Assembly: GCF_001544015.1 (NCBI RefSeq)
Contig: NZ_AP014924.1
Span: 3,596,001-3,660,000 of the forward strand
DNA from: Limnochorda pilosa
GTDB lineage: Bacteria; Bacillota; Limnochordia; Limnochordales; Limnochordaceae
Length of the DNA stretch: 64,000 nucleotides
Direction: 5' to 3'
Shown here: in pieces, positions 40,499-49,776 of the stretch
Numbering within the stretch: position 1 is the first letter of the stretch
Layout of the letters: each line of letters opens with the position of its first letter
Program-made: the position numbers and the translations under genes
The notes under the pieces: generated by a model
What the model was told of the DNA's origin: nothing
Databases searched by the model: none
The model's input: only the letters and a program-made list of their open reading frames with translations

Positions 40499-43198
40499 AT
40501 GGATCACCCGAGTCCGGAGGAGCCGAGCACGGTCGAGGTTGCCGAGGCAACCCAGGGCTCCCGGGAAGCCGCCGTCGCGGTAGCTGACCCACCCTCCCGT
40601 CTCCGCACGCAACTGGTCCTGCCGGACCTCGACTGCCCCCACTGCGCGGGGCGGGTGGCCGAGGCGATCCGAGGGGTCGACGGGGTGCTGGAAGCCCACG
40701 TCAACCCCACGACCCGCAGGGCGCACCTGCTCTACGACCCCGCCCGCCTCTCTATGGAACGGCTCGTTCAGGCCGTGCGCCAGACAGGGTACCGCATCGA
40801 CGGGGCACGCCTGCAGGTGGGCCTCGTGGGGATCCACTGCGCTTCGTGCGTGGACAGGCTGGAGAAGGCGCTCCTGAAGGTACCGGGGATCCGCTCGGCG
40901 GAGGTGAGCCTCGGCACTCAGAAGGTCACGCTCGAATACGGCCTGGGCCGACTGGACCTGCAGGGGGTCCGGCAGGCGATCGAGTCGGTGGGCTATACCC
41001 CCGTACTCCCGGGTGAGCCAGGCCCCGCCCCAACCCCGAACCGGCTCCAGGTACATCCCCAGCGTGAGGGCCAGGGCCCGAATCCTGCCGAGACCACCGC
41101 CGCCCACCCCGGCCACGGCACCGCGCTGCGGCCTACCGAGCCGGAGGTCGAAGCAGAGGAGCTCACCCCCCAGGAGGAGGCGGCCCGCCGGGAGTACCGC
41201 GATACCTTCAACCGGGCCATCTTCGGCATCGTCGTGGGCGTGGTGGTGATGATCTTCAGCTTCCGGCGGCTCATCCCGGGGCTCGCCACGATCCCCGAGG
41301 AGACGGCCCGCTGGATCTGGATGGCGCTGGGGGCGCTCAGCCTCTTCGTCATGCTCTGGGCGGGCCGGGTCTTCTTCACAGGGGCTCGGGCCGCTTTCCG
41401 GCACCACTCGGCGGACATGAACACGCTGATCGCGGTCGGTACCGCGGCGGCCTGGCTCTACTCCACCATCGCCCTGGTCTGGCCCGGCCTCTTCCCCGAG
41501 GGCACCGCCGAACCCTTCTACGACGTGGTGACGGTGGTCATCGGGCTGGTCCTGCTGGGCCAGGCGCTCGAGATCCGCGCCCGGGGCCGGAGCTCGGAGG
41601 CCATCCGGAAGCTCCTGAACCTGCAGGCCAAGACAGCCCGGGTGATCCGGGACGGGAACGAGCTGGACCTGCCCGTGGAGGAGGTGGTGGTGGGCGACGT
41701 GATCCGGGTCCGGCCCGGCGAGAAGGTCCCCGTGGACGGGGTGATCGTGGACGGTGAGAGCGCGCTGGACGAGTCGATGCTCACCGGCGAGCCCATCCCC
41801 GCGGAGAAGGGCCCCGGCGACGAGGTGATCGGCGCGACGCTGAACACCAGCGGCTCCTTCACCTTCCGGGCCACCAAGGTGGGCAAGGAGACGGCCCTGG
41901 CCCAGATCGTCCAGATGGTGGAGGAGGCCCAGGGCTCCAAGGCTCCCGTCCAACGGCTGGTGGACGTGGTGGCCGGCTACTTCACCCCCGCGGTGATCCT
42001 CGTCGCCATCCTCACCTTCATCGTCTGGTTCGACTTCGGTCCCTCGCCCGCCCTCACCTATGCGCTCATCACCGCCGTGACGGTGCTCGTCATCGCCTGC
42101 CCCTGCGCCCTGGGGCTGGCCACCCCCATGTCGCTCATGGTGGGGGTGGGAAAGGCGGCGGAGAGGGGCGTGCTCATCCGGAACGGCGAGGCGCTGGAGG
42201 GCGCCCAGACCCTGGAGGCCATCGTGCTGGACAAGACCGGCACCATCACCCGCGGCAAGCCTGCCCTGACCGACGTGGTGGCCCTGGAGGGCTTCTCCGA
42301 AAAGGAGCTCCTGAACCTGGTGGCGGGGGTGGAGCGGGGATCGGAGCATCCCCTGGCCCAGGCCATCGTGGACGGCGCCCGCGAGCGCCTGGGCGACGAC
42401 CTTCCCGAGGCGAAGCAGTTCCAGGCGCTCTCGGGGCGCGGCGTGATCGGCCGGGTGGACGACCGGGAGGTGCGCCTGGGCAACCGCAGCCTCATGCAGG
42501 AGGCGGGCATCGACACGGCGGCGCTGGCGTCGGAGGCGGAGCGGCTGGCCGGAGAGGGGAAGACCCCCATGTACGCCGCGGTCGACGGGAAGCCCGCCGG
42601 GCTCATCGCGGTGGCCGATACCATCAAGGAGGACTCGGTGGAGGCGATCCGGGCCCTCCGGGAGCTGGGGCTCGAGGTGATCATGCTCACCGGCGACAAC
42701 CGGCGCACCGCGGAGGCGATCGCCCGCCAGGTGGGCATCGACCGGGTCCTGGCCGAGGTGCTGCCCGACGAGAAGGCCCACCAGGTCCAGAAGCTCCAGA
42801 TGGAGGGCAAGAAGGTGGCCATGGTGGGCGACGGGGTGAACGACGCTCCCGCCCTGGCTCAGGCCGACGTGGGGATCGCCATCGGCACGGGCACCGACGT
42901 GGCCATCGAGGCGGCCGACGTCACCCTCATCACCGGGAGCCTCTGGGGGGTCGTCTACGCGATCGAGGTCAGCCGGGCGACCATGCGGAACATTCGCCAG
43001 AACCTGGCCGGCGCCTTCGGCTACAACACGCTGGGCATCCCCATCGCCGCGGGGGTGCTCTTCCCCGCCTTCGGGGTGCTGCTCTCGCCCCTGATCGCCG
43101 GCGCTGCCATGGCCTTCAGCTCAGTCACGGTGGTGACCAACGCCAACCGGCTGCGGGGGTTCCGGTCCAGGCTGGTGCCCGAGCGGGTCGGGGCCTGA
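40499..43198 (+). CDS. copA: Copper-exporting P1B-type ATPase CopA with two HMA domains
   Basis: 899 residues. Two N-terminal HMA domains with CPHC and CASC sites ([20 protein letters not shown]), a Pro/Glu-rich linker, and P-type ATPase core: [13 protein letters not shown] in [11 protein letters not shown], phosphorylation [18 protein letters not shown] and [20 protein letters not shown]. Start ATG 40499 follows AGGGAGGAATTCCC. Exports Cu(I). Compared with the CopB-like ATPase at 31998 the core is very similar ([18 protein letters not shown] region), so the two are paralogues; followed by a cupredoxin as there. Regulation by promoter E region or the GCATCGAAAA repeats is not settled. Confidence 0.95.
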   Translation: MDHPSPEEPSTVEVAEATQGSREAAVAVADPPSRLRTQLVLPDLDCPHCAGRVAEAIRGVDGVLEAHVNPTTRRAHLLYDPARLSMERLVQAVRQTGYRIDGARLQVGLVGIHCASCVDRLEKALLKVPGIRSAEVSLGTQKVTLEYGLGRLDLQGVRQAIESVGYTPVLPGEPGPAPTPNRLQVHPQREGQGPNPAETTAAHPGHGTALRPTEPEVEAEELTPQEEAARREYRDTFNRAIFGIVVGVVVMIFSFRRLIPGLATIPEETARWIWMALGALSLFVMLWAGRVFFTGARAAFRHHSADMNTLIAVGTAAAWLYSTIALVWPGLFPEGTAEPFYDVVTVVIGLVLLGQALEIRARGRSSEAIRKLLNLQAKTARVIRDGNELDLPVEEVVVGDVIRVRPGEKVPVDGVIVDGESALDESMLTGEPIPAEKGPGDEVIGATLNTSGSFTFRATKVGKETALAQIVQMVEEAQGSKAPVQRLVDVVAGYFTPAVILVAILTFIVWFDFGPSPALTYALITAVTVLVIACPCALGLATPMSLMVGVGKAAERGVLIRNGEALEGAQTLEAIVLDKTGTITRGKPALTDVVALEGFSEKELLNLVAGVERGSEHPLAQAIVDGARERLGDDLPEAKQFQALSGRGVIGRVDDREVRLGNRSLMQEAGIDTAALASEAERLAGEGKTPMYAAVDGKPAGLIAVADTIKEDSVEAIRALRELGLEVIMLTGDNRRTAEAIARQVGIDRVLAEVLPDEKAHQVQKLQMEGKKVAMVGDGVNDAPALAQADVGIAIGTGTDVAIEAADVTLITGSLWGVVYAIEVSRATMRNIRQNLAGAFGYNTLGIPIAAGVLFPAFGVLLSPLIAGAAMAFSSVTVVTNANRLRGFRSRLVPERVGA

Positions 43199-43227
43199 CG
43201 GTCGCTCCTGCGTGAGGAGGTGGGCCG

Positions 43228-43611
43228 ATGCTGATCGCGAAACTGCTGGTCACCGCCGGGGGTCTGGGGCTGATGGCCCTGGTAGCCTGGTACTTCTGGT
43301 TCTCCCGGGAGGCGGGCGTCCGGGCGGAGACCACGGCGGGCGGACGCCAGGAGGTGACCGTGGTGGTCAAGGCGGGCTACGACCCGGACGTGGTGGTCGT
43401 GGAGGCAGGCCGTCCGGTGCGCCTCAACTTCCGGCGGGAAGAGGCGGCCGGATGCTCCGAGCGGGTGGTCTTCCCTGCCTTCGACAAGAGCGCCCGGCTT
43501 CCCACCGGCGAGACCGTCTCCATCGATCTGGACCCTCCCGGGCCCGGCGAGTACGAGTTCGCCTGCCAGATGGGGATGTACCGGGGGAAGCTGGTGGTGG
43601 AGCGGGCGTGA
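43228..43611 (+). CDS. Membrane-anchored cupredoxin, second copy
   Basis: 127 residues. TM ([21 protein letters not shown]), then cupredoxin fold with YDPDVVVVEAGRPVRLNFRR, AAGCSERVVFPAFDKSARLP and FACQMGMYRGKLVV. Close relative of the protein at 34112, including the TM segment VAWYFWFSR and the LPTGETVSIDL element. ATG 43228 after GAGGAGGTGGG, 29 nt behind copA. A third, decayed copy of its 3' half lies at about 44930-45050. Confidence 0.85.
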   Translation: MLIAKLLVTAGGLGLMALVAWYFWFSREAGVRAETTAGGRQEVTVVVKAGYDPDVVVVEAGRPVRLNFRREEAAGCSERVVFPAFDKSARLPTGETVSIDLDPPGPGEYEFACQMGMYRGKLVVERA

Positions 43612-43689
43612 TGTGAACCCGCACGCCCCGCGTGCTTTCCGCGTAGATTGCCGTGACCGCCCCGCAGGGTCTGGATGAGGGGGAACGGC

Positions 43690-44859
43690 ATGGCTATCCG
43701 CTGGACCGTACGCGAGGTGCATGAACTCGCGGCGCCAGGCGCCCCGGCGGGAACCGCACCAACGGCCGTTCCGGTGCAGGGGACCGCACCACGGTGTTTG
43801 CCGCTGACCTCGCAAACGACCGTGACGACGCGTGTCGCCGGGAAGGATGCTGCAGCCACCTCGGTGGCAACGGCCGAATCCGGCTGGCCCGAACCGGGAA
43901 TCCCCGAGCTTCGAGCCGGCGTGGCCATCGTGGTGCGCGGAGACGGGAGCCATTTCCAGGATGCTCTGGTGGCCTCCGCACTGATGCACCACCCGCGCAA
44001 CGGACCCATCTTGTTCACGGACCCGAACAACCTGGATCCCATCGTGGCCGCGGAGCTCCATCGCCTGAGCCCGCGCGGGGTAGAGATCCCCATGCCCGAC
44101 GATCAAGACCGGCCGGTGGGGGTCCAGGTCTTCCTCGTCGGTGACCTCGGCAGGCTGATCGAGCAGCAGGTCCAGCGGTTGGGCTTCCGTACGCTCCGCC
44201 TGCAAGGGGACGACGTGTTCGAAACCGCCGCCTTGGTCGCCAGGCTTCTCGGCCCGCCGGCGACCTTGATCCTGGCTTCAGGCGAGACGTTCGTCGAAGC
44301 GCTGCCGGCCGCCGCCTGGTCCGCACACATGGGCCAACCCGTCCTGCTGACCCGGCGCGACCAACTGCCGCCTCCAACCACCCAAACGATCCAGACGGCT
44401 GGGAATCCCAACGTCTACCTGGTAGGCAGCGAGCGGACGATCTCGGCCGCGGTCGAACGCACCGTACGCGAGCTCACGGAGGGAATCGTGGCGCGCATCT
44501 CGGGCGCCACACCGGCCGAAATCTCGGTGGAGCTGTCCAGGTTCCGGAGCCCGGCGGGCGACTTCGGCTGGGGGATCACAGAGCCTGCCGGGTGGGGGTT
44601 CCGGTTCTCGGCCGTGGATGCCTGGCAGTCCGCCGTGGCAGGCAACGTCTTCTCGCACCTGGAGCACCACGCACCCCTGCTGTTGGTTGAACGTGATCGG
44701 ATTCCGGGTGCGGTGGAGGAGTACATCCGGAGCGTCAACCCACGCCACCCCGAGCCCCAGCCGCCGTTCATGCACGGCTTCGTCGTCGGACCGCCTGAAG
44801 AGGTGGCCTGTGCGGTCCAGTTCAGGCTCGAGTTCCTGCTGCGCACAGTGATCGAGTGA
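43690..44859 (+). CDS. Putative cell-wall-binding repeat 2 (CWB2) protein
   Basis: 389 residues. CWB2-like units: AGKDAAATSVATAESGWPEP, NGPILFTDPNNLDPIVAAEL, VFLVGDLGRLIEQQVQRLGF, HMGQPVLLTRRDQLPPPTTQ, YLVGSERTISAAVERTVREL, with the YLVG core typical for the family. No obvious signal peptide: the N-terminus is charged, so it may be cytosolic or lack its own export signal. Start ATG 43690 after GGGGGAAC. CWB2 proteins bind wall polymers or teichoic acid; here the function is unknown. Confidence 0.75.
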   Translation: MAIRWTVREVHELAAPGAPAGTAPTAVPVQGTAPRCLPLTSQTTVTTRVAGKDAAATSVATAESGWPEPGIPELRAGVAIVVRGDGSHFQDALVASALMHHPRNGPILFTDPNNLDPIVAAELHRLSPRGVEIPMPDDQDRPVGVQVFLVGDLGRLIEQQVQRLGFRTLRLQGDDVFETAALVARLLGPPATLILASGETFVEALPAAAWSAHMGQPVLLTRRDQLPPPTTQTIQTAGNPNVYLVGSERTISAAVERTVRELTEGIVARISGATPAEISVELSRFRSPAGDFGWGITEPAGWGFRFSAVDAWQSAVAGNVFSHLEHHAPLLLVERDRIPGAVEEYIRSVNPRHPEPQPPFMHGFVVGPPEEVACAVQFRLEFLLRTVIE

Positions 44860-44929
44860 GCCTCGTCGGTCACAGGAGTCGATCGGACCCCTCGGAGGTA
44901 CGTCCCAGGGCGCCCGGATGCCCCGGTAC

Positions 44930-45050
44930 CGGCGGAGGTTGGCGGACCCGCAGGGCATCCTTACAAGAGCGTCCGGCTCCCCACCGGGAAGCGTCTCCAT
45001 CGACCTGGACCCTCCCGGCTCCGGCGCGTGCGAGTTCGCCTGCGTGACGG
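44930..45050 (+). pseudogene. Decayed copy of the cupredoxin gene 3' half
   Basis: The stretch around 44965-45045 (TCCCCACCGGGAAGCGTCTC, then CATCGACCTGGACCCTCCCG) closely follows the cupredoxin gene at 43500-43570, base for base with a few differences and indels, and has no open frame of its own. A partial duplication of the second cupredoxin, now decayed. Confidence 0.7.
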
Positions 45051-45194
45051 GCTCCGCTAGGGCCCGTGGCTGCTTCAGGGTCGCCGCTACGTAAGGGTCC
45101 TGCTCTTTGCCGGCCGTTCAGCCCACGTTGAGAACTGCCGATGCCAGAATCTGGGACCTTCAAATCGTGATGCACCCAAGGAGGGGATGAACGG

Positions 45195-46463
45195 TTGCGC
45201 CCGACGCACCCGAGCCGAGTGCTCGTCCTGTTGATGGTCTTGCTGGTTGGGGCCCTTTCCGTCCATACAGACGTGCTCGCCTCGTCCCTGGAGACCCACT
45301 CCCTAGGCGACTTCGGTTTTCTGGTGCCCGATGAAACCGACTGGATGTTCAATCCGGCCCTGCTCGGCGACGAGCACCAGCCCTGGGCTCTCGTGGAAAG
45401 TGAATCCGCGTACGACCCGTCCTCGGAGCGGACGTATGACTCCAGCGGTAACCTCACCTCCGGTTTGGGAAGCGACACGTGGTCCATCACGGTCGCCCCT
45501 TCGGGGGTCCTGCCCCTTGCGTCCGGCACCCTCGGCTTCTCGGCTCACGCGGCCCCGACGAGCGCGTTGAGCCTGAGCACCGATACCACCACTTCCAGCA
45601 TGGACCTGGGGATCCGGGCAGGTTACGGAACCAGGCTGTCCCCGCGGCTCGCCATCGGCGCATCGCTCCAATACGCCACCCTCCAGCGGGGGGAGCGCCC
45701 CTCCACGGGTGACTCGGTGCCGACGTACTTGTCCCGATCCGTTCGCCCCTGGATTGGGCTCGTCTATCACCCCGACGCCTGGGCTCCGGTCGAGATCGCG
45801 CTGAACCCCGTCTACTATTGGGGCGAGTCCTACAGCACGACCACCGGAGATGTGACGAGCACGTACTCCGAACCCTACGTGCGCGTTCGGCTTCGCACCC
45901 AGCATCCTGGAGCCCAGGGATCGAAGCTCTGGCTCACCGGGGAGCACGTACAGTGGTCCTACACGCGCAGGGATGCTTCGGGGACCGCAACCAGCGAGAC
46001 AGGCTATCGCCGGGATGCCGCCGGGCTGACCTCCGAGTGGGTGCGGGCGGGGGGGCGGCTCCTCGCAGGCGCTGAGGTGTACAACTGGGCTCAGTCCACG
46101 GAGAGTCCGACGGTGTCCTCCGTTGGCGAGACGGGGATCGCGCTCCGCGCGGGTGCATCCGCAGACCTGACGCCGGCGTTGCAGCTGCGGGCCGGTGTGC
46201 GGGCTGACCTCGTCTACCGGTCCGAGTCCTCCAGGCCGTCACCGGGAAGCGACCCTACATCGACGTCCGCCACGCTGGAGGTCGACGCGGACCCCTATCT
46301 CGGCCTCGGACTGGAGGTCGCCGACTGGACGGTGGATCTTGAATTCCCTGTAGGTCGGAGCGATGTGTGGACGACGACCACGGAAAATCCTCTCGCAGGA
46401 ACGAAGACGGTGGAGCGCTCCGGAGTCAGCGCTCTCATCGTAGCAGCCAGGCGGTCGTTCTAG
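45195..46463 (+). CDS. Secreted protein with beta-barrel-like C-terminus (outer-membrane type?)
   Basis: 422 residues. Signal peptide (MRPTHPSRVLVLLMVLLVGALSV). The rest is alternating hydrophobic/polar strand-like sequence with many Tyr, Ser and Thr (SSMDLGIRAGYGTRLSPRLA, IGLVYHPDAWAPVEIALNP, YWGESYSTTTGDV, ALRAGASADLTPALQLRAGVRADLVY) and the last residue is Phe after ALIVAARRSF, as in many outer-membrane barrel proteins. Start TTG 45195, 8 nt after AAGGAGGGG. No named family recognised. An outer membrane is inferred, not shown. Confidence 0.6.
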   Translation: MRPTHPSRVLVLLMVLLVGALSVHTDVLASSLETHSLGDFGFLVPDETDWMFNPALLGDEHQPWALVESESAYDPSSERTYDSSGNLTSGLGSDTWSITVAPSGVLPLASGTLGFSAHAAPTSALSLSTDTTTSSMDLGIRAGYGTRLSPRLAIGASLQYATLQRGERPSTGDSVPTYLSRSVRPWIGLVYHPDAWAPVEIALNPVYYWGESYSTTTGDVTSTYSEPYVRVRLRTQHPGAQGSKLWLTGEHVQWSYTRRDASGTATSETGYRRDAAGLTSEWVRAGGRLLAGAEVYNWAQSTESPTVSSVGETGIALRAGASADLTPALQLRAGVRADLVYRSESSRPSPGSDPTSTSATLEVDADPYLGLGLEVADWTVDLEFPVGRSDVWTTTTENPLAGTKTVERSGVSALIVAARRSF

Positions 46464-46490
46464 ACGTTCTGAGCCTTGCCATGCGTCCAA

Positions 46491-46529
46491 GAGACGGAGA
46501 GAGGGGGACGGCCCCCTCTCTCCTGTCTC
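46491..46529. terminator. Long perfect hairpin after the beta-barrel-like gene
   Basis: GAGACGGAGAGAGGGGG then ACGG then CCCCCTCTCTCCTGTCTC: stem of about 12 perfect pairs plus an outer 5 bp, 28 nt behind the stop at 46463. No U-run follows. Likely transcription terminator or mRNA stabiliser. Confidence 0.6.
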
Positions 46530-46637
46530 ACCCCCCACCCTGAATCGGATCCGCCTGGATCCGCCCTTCTCTCTTGTCACCCGCCCGTTCTGCCTGCACA
46601 GCAACGCTCATATCCATCGGTTCTGGGGGGAAGCATC

Positions 46638-47033
46638 GTGAACACACGAGGGTACGCCGCCCTGGCCGCCTTCGGCGGCGGTGCGCTGGGTAGCTGGTTG
46701 GATCAGGAACTGGGCACCATGGGTACCGTTGGTCTGGTCACCACCGCCGTGGCCACCACGCTCGCTGGGTCTCGCCATAGGTGTTCGGCTCCTGGTGGCC
46801 CGCATCCGGCGAGCTCCCCCCAGCGGGAGCACCCCGCCCAGTCGCCGTTGGAACCTTGGGCTGCGTGGGCGGGCTCGTGGGTGGTTCTCTTGACTCAGGC
46901 GCATCTCTCCTGGATGGCGGCCTCCATGATCAGCATGTCCGCCATGATGGGAGCGATGGTAGGAGTCAGCGGCCTGCCGCCCCTGCCGCGCCTGCGTAGG
47001 TTGCCCGTGTTGGCTTCATCCCGCCTCCACTGA
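46638..47033 (+). CDS. Hypothetical membrane protein, possibly frameshifted
   Basis: Start GTG 46638 after GGGGGAAGC. The reading frame starts with a Gly-rich hydrophobic stretch (AALAAFGGGALGSWLDQELG, TVGLVTTAVATTLAG), then turns to low-complexity text; another frame continues the hydrophobic part as LAIGVRLLVARIRR, and the original frame later gives WMAASMISMSAMMGAMVGVS. The pattern fits a small membrane protein with two frameshifts; sequence errors are possible. The end overlaps the WYL regulator. Family unknown. Confidence 0.4.
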   Translation: MNTRGYAALAAFGGGALGSWLDQELGTMGTVGLVTTAVATTLAGSRHRCSAPGGPHPASSPQREHPAQSPLEPWAAWAGSWVVLLTQAHLSWMAASMISMSAMMGAMVGVSGLPPLPRLRRLPVLASSRLH

Positions 47034-48023
47034 GGCATGACCGGCGGGCGCTGGCGCGCCCGAGTCCTCGTGCGCCGCCACCGCCGCCCGTCCGAGCCTC
47101 ACCACCGCCTCCCGCAGCTCGGGAGGGCTCTCCACCACGGCAGCGCCGGCGTATCCCAGGAGGCGCTCGGCCACCCAATCGGTCTCCTCGGCAGGGTAGG
47201 AGACGGTTGTGATCCAGGCGCCGCCCTCTCGCGTGGGCGGGCCGTCGAAGAGCCGGTCGTTCGCAGCCCGTTTGGCGGTCTCCTTGTCTGTCAGGCGGAT
47301 GGCGGCGGCCACTCTGGCCCGTTCAGGCATGGAGAAGAAAGCCTCGGCCCAGACCTCCATGCGGAAGTCCGGCGGTACCTCGTAGGTCTCGTCTTCCAGC
47401 TCCACGGCTTCGATGCGGTCCAACCGGAAGGTGCGGGTGTCCCGGCGCAAGTGGCAGTAGCCCGGCACGTACCAGCGCCCGTACCCGAAGGCGATCCCGT
47501 AGGGGTCCACCTTGCGCCACTCGGCCTCGTCGGCCAGGACCTTGCGGTAGCGGAGCCGCACCCGGCGTCGGGTCCACACAGCGGCCAGAAGCTGGGCCAG
47601 CCAGGCCCGCTCCCGCTGGCGCAACCGTCCCTCGCTGCGGACGGCCATCAACCGCTCCATGGAGACGACGCCGTCCCGTACGTGGACCGGCATTGCCGCC
47701 AGGATCCGCTCCATGGCCCGGCGTCCCGCCTCGCTGAAGGGGCCCTCCCCCATCTGCGAGAGGGCCACCTGGGCCAGAAGGAGTGCCAGCGCCTCCTCGG
47801 CGGTGAAGGTGAGCGGAGGCAGGCGGTAGCCCTCCATGAGGCGGTAGCCACCGCCGGTGCCTGGGATGGCCATCACCGGGACCCCGGCCTCACTGAGGGC
47901 CTCCACGTCGCGGTAGATGGTGCGGACGGAGACCTCGAAGCGCCGCGCGAGGTCTTCGGCCCGCACCAGGTCCCGGGACTGGAGCACGATCAGGATCGCA
48001 GCCAGGCGGTCACCCTTGGTCAT
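47016..48023 (-). CDS. WYL-domain transcriptional regulator with HTH
   Basis: 335 residues. N-terminal DeoR-like HTH (LAAILIVLQSRDLVRAEDLA, RFEVSVRTIYRDVEALSEAG, VPVMAIPGTGGGYRL) and WYL domain (VRLRYRK, VDPYGIAFGYGRWYVPGYCH, RTFRLDRIEAVELEDETYEV), then the WCX extension EAFFSMPERARVAAAIRLTD. WYL regulators respond to stress or ligand binding. It lies directly downstream of the TA pair and was probably once directly behind the ABC exporter operon, as shown by the remnant permease copy at 48026-48115. Confidence 0.9.
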   Translation of the reverse strand: MTKGDRLAAILIVLQSRDLVRAEDLARRFEVSVRTIYRDVEALSEAGVPVMAIPGTGGGYRLMEGYRLPPLTFTAEEALALLLAQVALSQMGEGPFSEAGRRAMERILAAMPVHVRDGVVSMERLMAVRSEGRLRQRERAWLAQLLAAVWTRRRVRLRYRKVLADEAEWRKVDPYGIAFGYGRWYVPGYCHLRRDTRTFRLDRIEAVELEDETYEVPPDFRMEVWAEAFFSMPERARVAAAIRLTDKETAKRAANDRLFDGPPTREGGAWITTVSYPAEETDWVAERLLGYAGAAVVESPPELREAVVRLGRAAVAAHEDSGAPAPAGHASVEAG

Positions 48024-48025
48024 GC

Positions 48026-48115
48026 CTCAGTGTTCGGTCACCACGCCCAACTCTCCTCGTGCCTGGGCAGGCTGCGGCGGAGCGCCTCCATCCAGTAGGT
48101 CTGCGGGATGGCCAG
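48026..48115 (-). pseudogene. Remnant copy of the ABC-2 permease 3' end
   Basis: The stretch CTCAGTGTTCGGTCACCACG (48028-48047) recurs at 48880-48899 in the permease gene, and GGCTGCGGCGGAGCGCCTCC with the following text recurs at about 49050-49105. The piece between these two is deleted in this copy. The remnant lies between the WYL gene and the toxin gene. Confidence 0.8.
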
Positions 48116-48116
48116 G

Positions 48117-48470
48117 CTACGGATGTCTGCGGACGCGCACGCGATCACGGCTCACAACGATGATCGTAGGTCCAGCCAAGTCGTCCGGGTTGCTGGAGAG
48201 AAGCTCCTGAATCGCCGTGACCTGTTCGTCGACGCTCATTCCGACAAGGCGAACGATGGTGGGGTGAAGTTGCTTCCGCACGAAGACCAGCTCACCGAAG
48301 TCTTTGTCCAGGGTGATGAGCACTCGGTCTTCCTCGAGCGCGATGCGAAGGAGCCCGTCGTCCGCCGCATCGGGGTGGGATCTGCTTGCCGCGAGCACAT
48401 CATGACCGCCGGCGACCAGACTCTGCTCGAGCGCCTTTAGACATGTGCAGACATCGAGCAAGAACTTCAT
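48117..48470 (-). CDS. DUF5615 family PIN-like toxin
   Basis: 117 residues. MKFLLDVCTCLKALEQSLVA then GHDVLAASRSHPDAADDGLL, RIALEEDRVLITLDKDFGEL, and VRLVGMSVDEQ: PIN-like nuclease fold with Asp residues (LLD, PDAADDG, DKDFGEL) for metal binding. Partner antitoxin DUF433 is 6 nt upstream. Known pairs of this kind are classed as PIN-like toxin-antitoxin modules. Confidence 0.9.
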   Translation of the reverse strand: MKFLLDVCTCLKALEQSLVAGGHDVLAASRSHPDAADDGLLRIALEEDRVLITLDKDFGELVFVRKQLHPTIVRLVGMSVDEQVTAIQELLSSNPDDLAGPTIIVVSRDRVRVRRHP

Positions 48471-48476
48471 GTCGCC

Positions 48477-48728
48477 CTACCTGGCGCCAGACGCCAAGCG
48501 TTCCCGAACGTGCTCGCCGGACACCGCTCTGTGCGCGAAGAGAAGGCAGGCTTGAATGTCTTCCCGTTCGAGGAACGGATACTCCTTCACGATACGCTCA
48601 GACGTCTCGCCGGCAGCAAGCATTCCGAGGATATGCTCGACGGCGACGCGCAGGCCGCGAATGATGGGTTTTCCGCCGAAGATCCCCGGATCCACGACGA
48701 TGCGGTCCATGAGATCGACCTCGTTCAT
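48477..48728 (-). CDS. DUF433 family antitoxin
   Basis: 83 residues. DRIVVDPGIFGGKPIIRGLR then VAVEHILGMLAAGETSERIV, KEYPFLEREDIQACLLFAHR: the HTH-like DUF433 domain, which pairs with DUF5615 PIN-like toxins. ATG 48728 after GGGGTGG. Inserted between the exporter operon and its former neighbour, the WYL gene. Confidence 0.9.
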   Translation of the reverse strand: MNEVDLMDRIVVDPGIFGGKPIIRGLRVAVEHILGMLAAGETSERIVKEYPFLEREDIQACLLFAHRAVSGEHVRERLASGAR

Positions 48729-48876
48729 CTGCTACCACCCCGCTCCCGACACGGTAGCGTACCCTCTTGGAGCCATTGTAGCACGCGGCATCAGCAGCTG
48801 CCTGATTGCTTGCCAAACTGGGACAGCCGCCGTTCGTGCCGCCCCTGCCGGGGGTATGACCCGCCCCCTAGGCACC

Positions 48877-49776
48877 TCAGTGTTCGGTCACCACGTCCAG
48901 CTCTCCTCGTGCACGGGCCCATTCCTCGGACCGGACGAAGAAGGCCCAGGAGAGGACGGCGAAGATCGCTCCAGTGAGCACCAGCCGCATCAGCACCTCG
49001 CCCGGCGAGAGGGCAGCCAGGGTGGGGCTGAAGCCGGCAGCACCCGGCAGCAGGCTGCGGCGGAGGGCCTCCATCCAGTAGGTCTGCGGGATGGCCAGCC
49101 CCAGGGCCTGGGCCCAGTCCGGCAGCACCTCCAGGGGGAAGACCGTGGCGGTGAAGAGGTAGAGCGCCCCCGCCACGGACTCGCTGTAGAAGGTGCCGTG
49201 CCGGGCCACCCGCATCATGGTGCCGGCCAGGCCCAGACCCATGGCGACCGTCACCGCCAACCCGGCCAGAAGCGCCGTGAGGAAGTAGAGCCACCCACCC
49301 AGACCTGCCGGGCCCACCAGGTCCACTCCCAGCACCAGCTTCCCCGCCAGCAGCGCCACACCCACGGCCACGGTCGTCACCGCGAGCTTGGCCGCGGCCC
49401 GCCCCACCAGGTACCAGGCGAGGCCGGGGGCCGCGAGGAGGATGTAGCGGATCATCTGGTAGAACTCCCGGTCCTCCATGATGGTCCAGCTCACGCCCAT
49501 GAGGATCTGCCCCACGAACATCCAGAAGGCGTTCCCCAGGTAGATGGCTGGGAACGTTCCCCCTCCGAGCGGCTGCCGGGAGACCACCAGGAACATGAAA
49601 ACCAGGATCAGCATGGTCGCGAGAGGGCGCACCACCGAGTACAGGGCGAAGAGGATGGGATTCGCCCAGTTGCTGTCGTGCTGCCAGCCGAGCCAGGCGG
49701 CCACCCGCAGGAGGTGGAGCTTCAGGGGAAGCCCCTCCGAGGGTCCCGTGGGCGCGGGATCCTGTGCTACTGCCAT
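48877..49776 (-). CDS. ABC-2 type permease, exporter operon 1
   Basis: 299 residues. Polytopic ABC-2 permease with six TM helices (FALYSVVRPLATMLILVFMF, AIYLGNAFWMFVGQILMGVS, LAVTVAMGLGLAGTMMRV, YLFTATVFPLEVLPDWAQAL). ATG 49776 overlaps the upstream permease stop by 10 nt. Third gene of the operon with the ATPase at 50651. Exports an unknown drug or metabolite. Resembles the corresponding protein at 54005. Its 3' end is copied as a remnant at 48026. Confidence 0.9.
   Translation of the reverse strand: MAVAQDPAPTGPSEGLPLKLHLLRVAAWLGWQHDSNWANPILFALYSVVRPLATMLILVFMFLVVSRQPLGGGTFPAIYLGNAFWMFVGQILMGVSWTIMEDREFYQMIRYILLAAPGLAWYLVGRAAAKLAVTTVAVGVALLAGKLVLGVDLVGPAGLGGWLYFLTALLAGLAVTVAMGLGLAGTMMRVARHGTFYSESVAGALYLFTATVFPLEVLPDWAQALGLAIPQTYWMEALRRSLLPGAAGFSPTLAALSPGEVLMRLVLTGAIFAVLSWAFFVRSEEWARARGELDVVTEH

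Noticed and set aside
46476-46637. Upstream extension of the hypothetical gene at 46638
   Set aside because: It runs through the strong hairpin at 46491-46529 and lacks a ribosome site.
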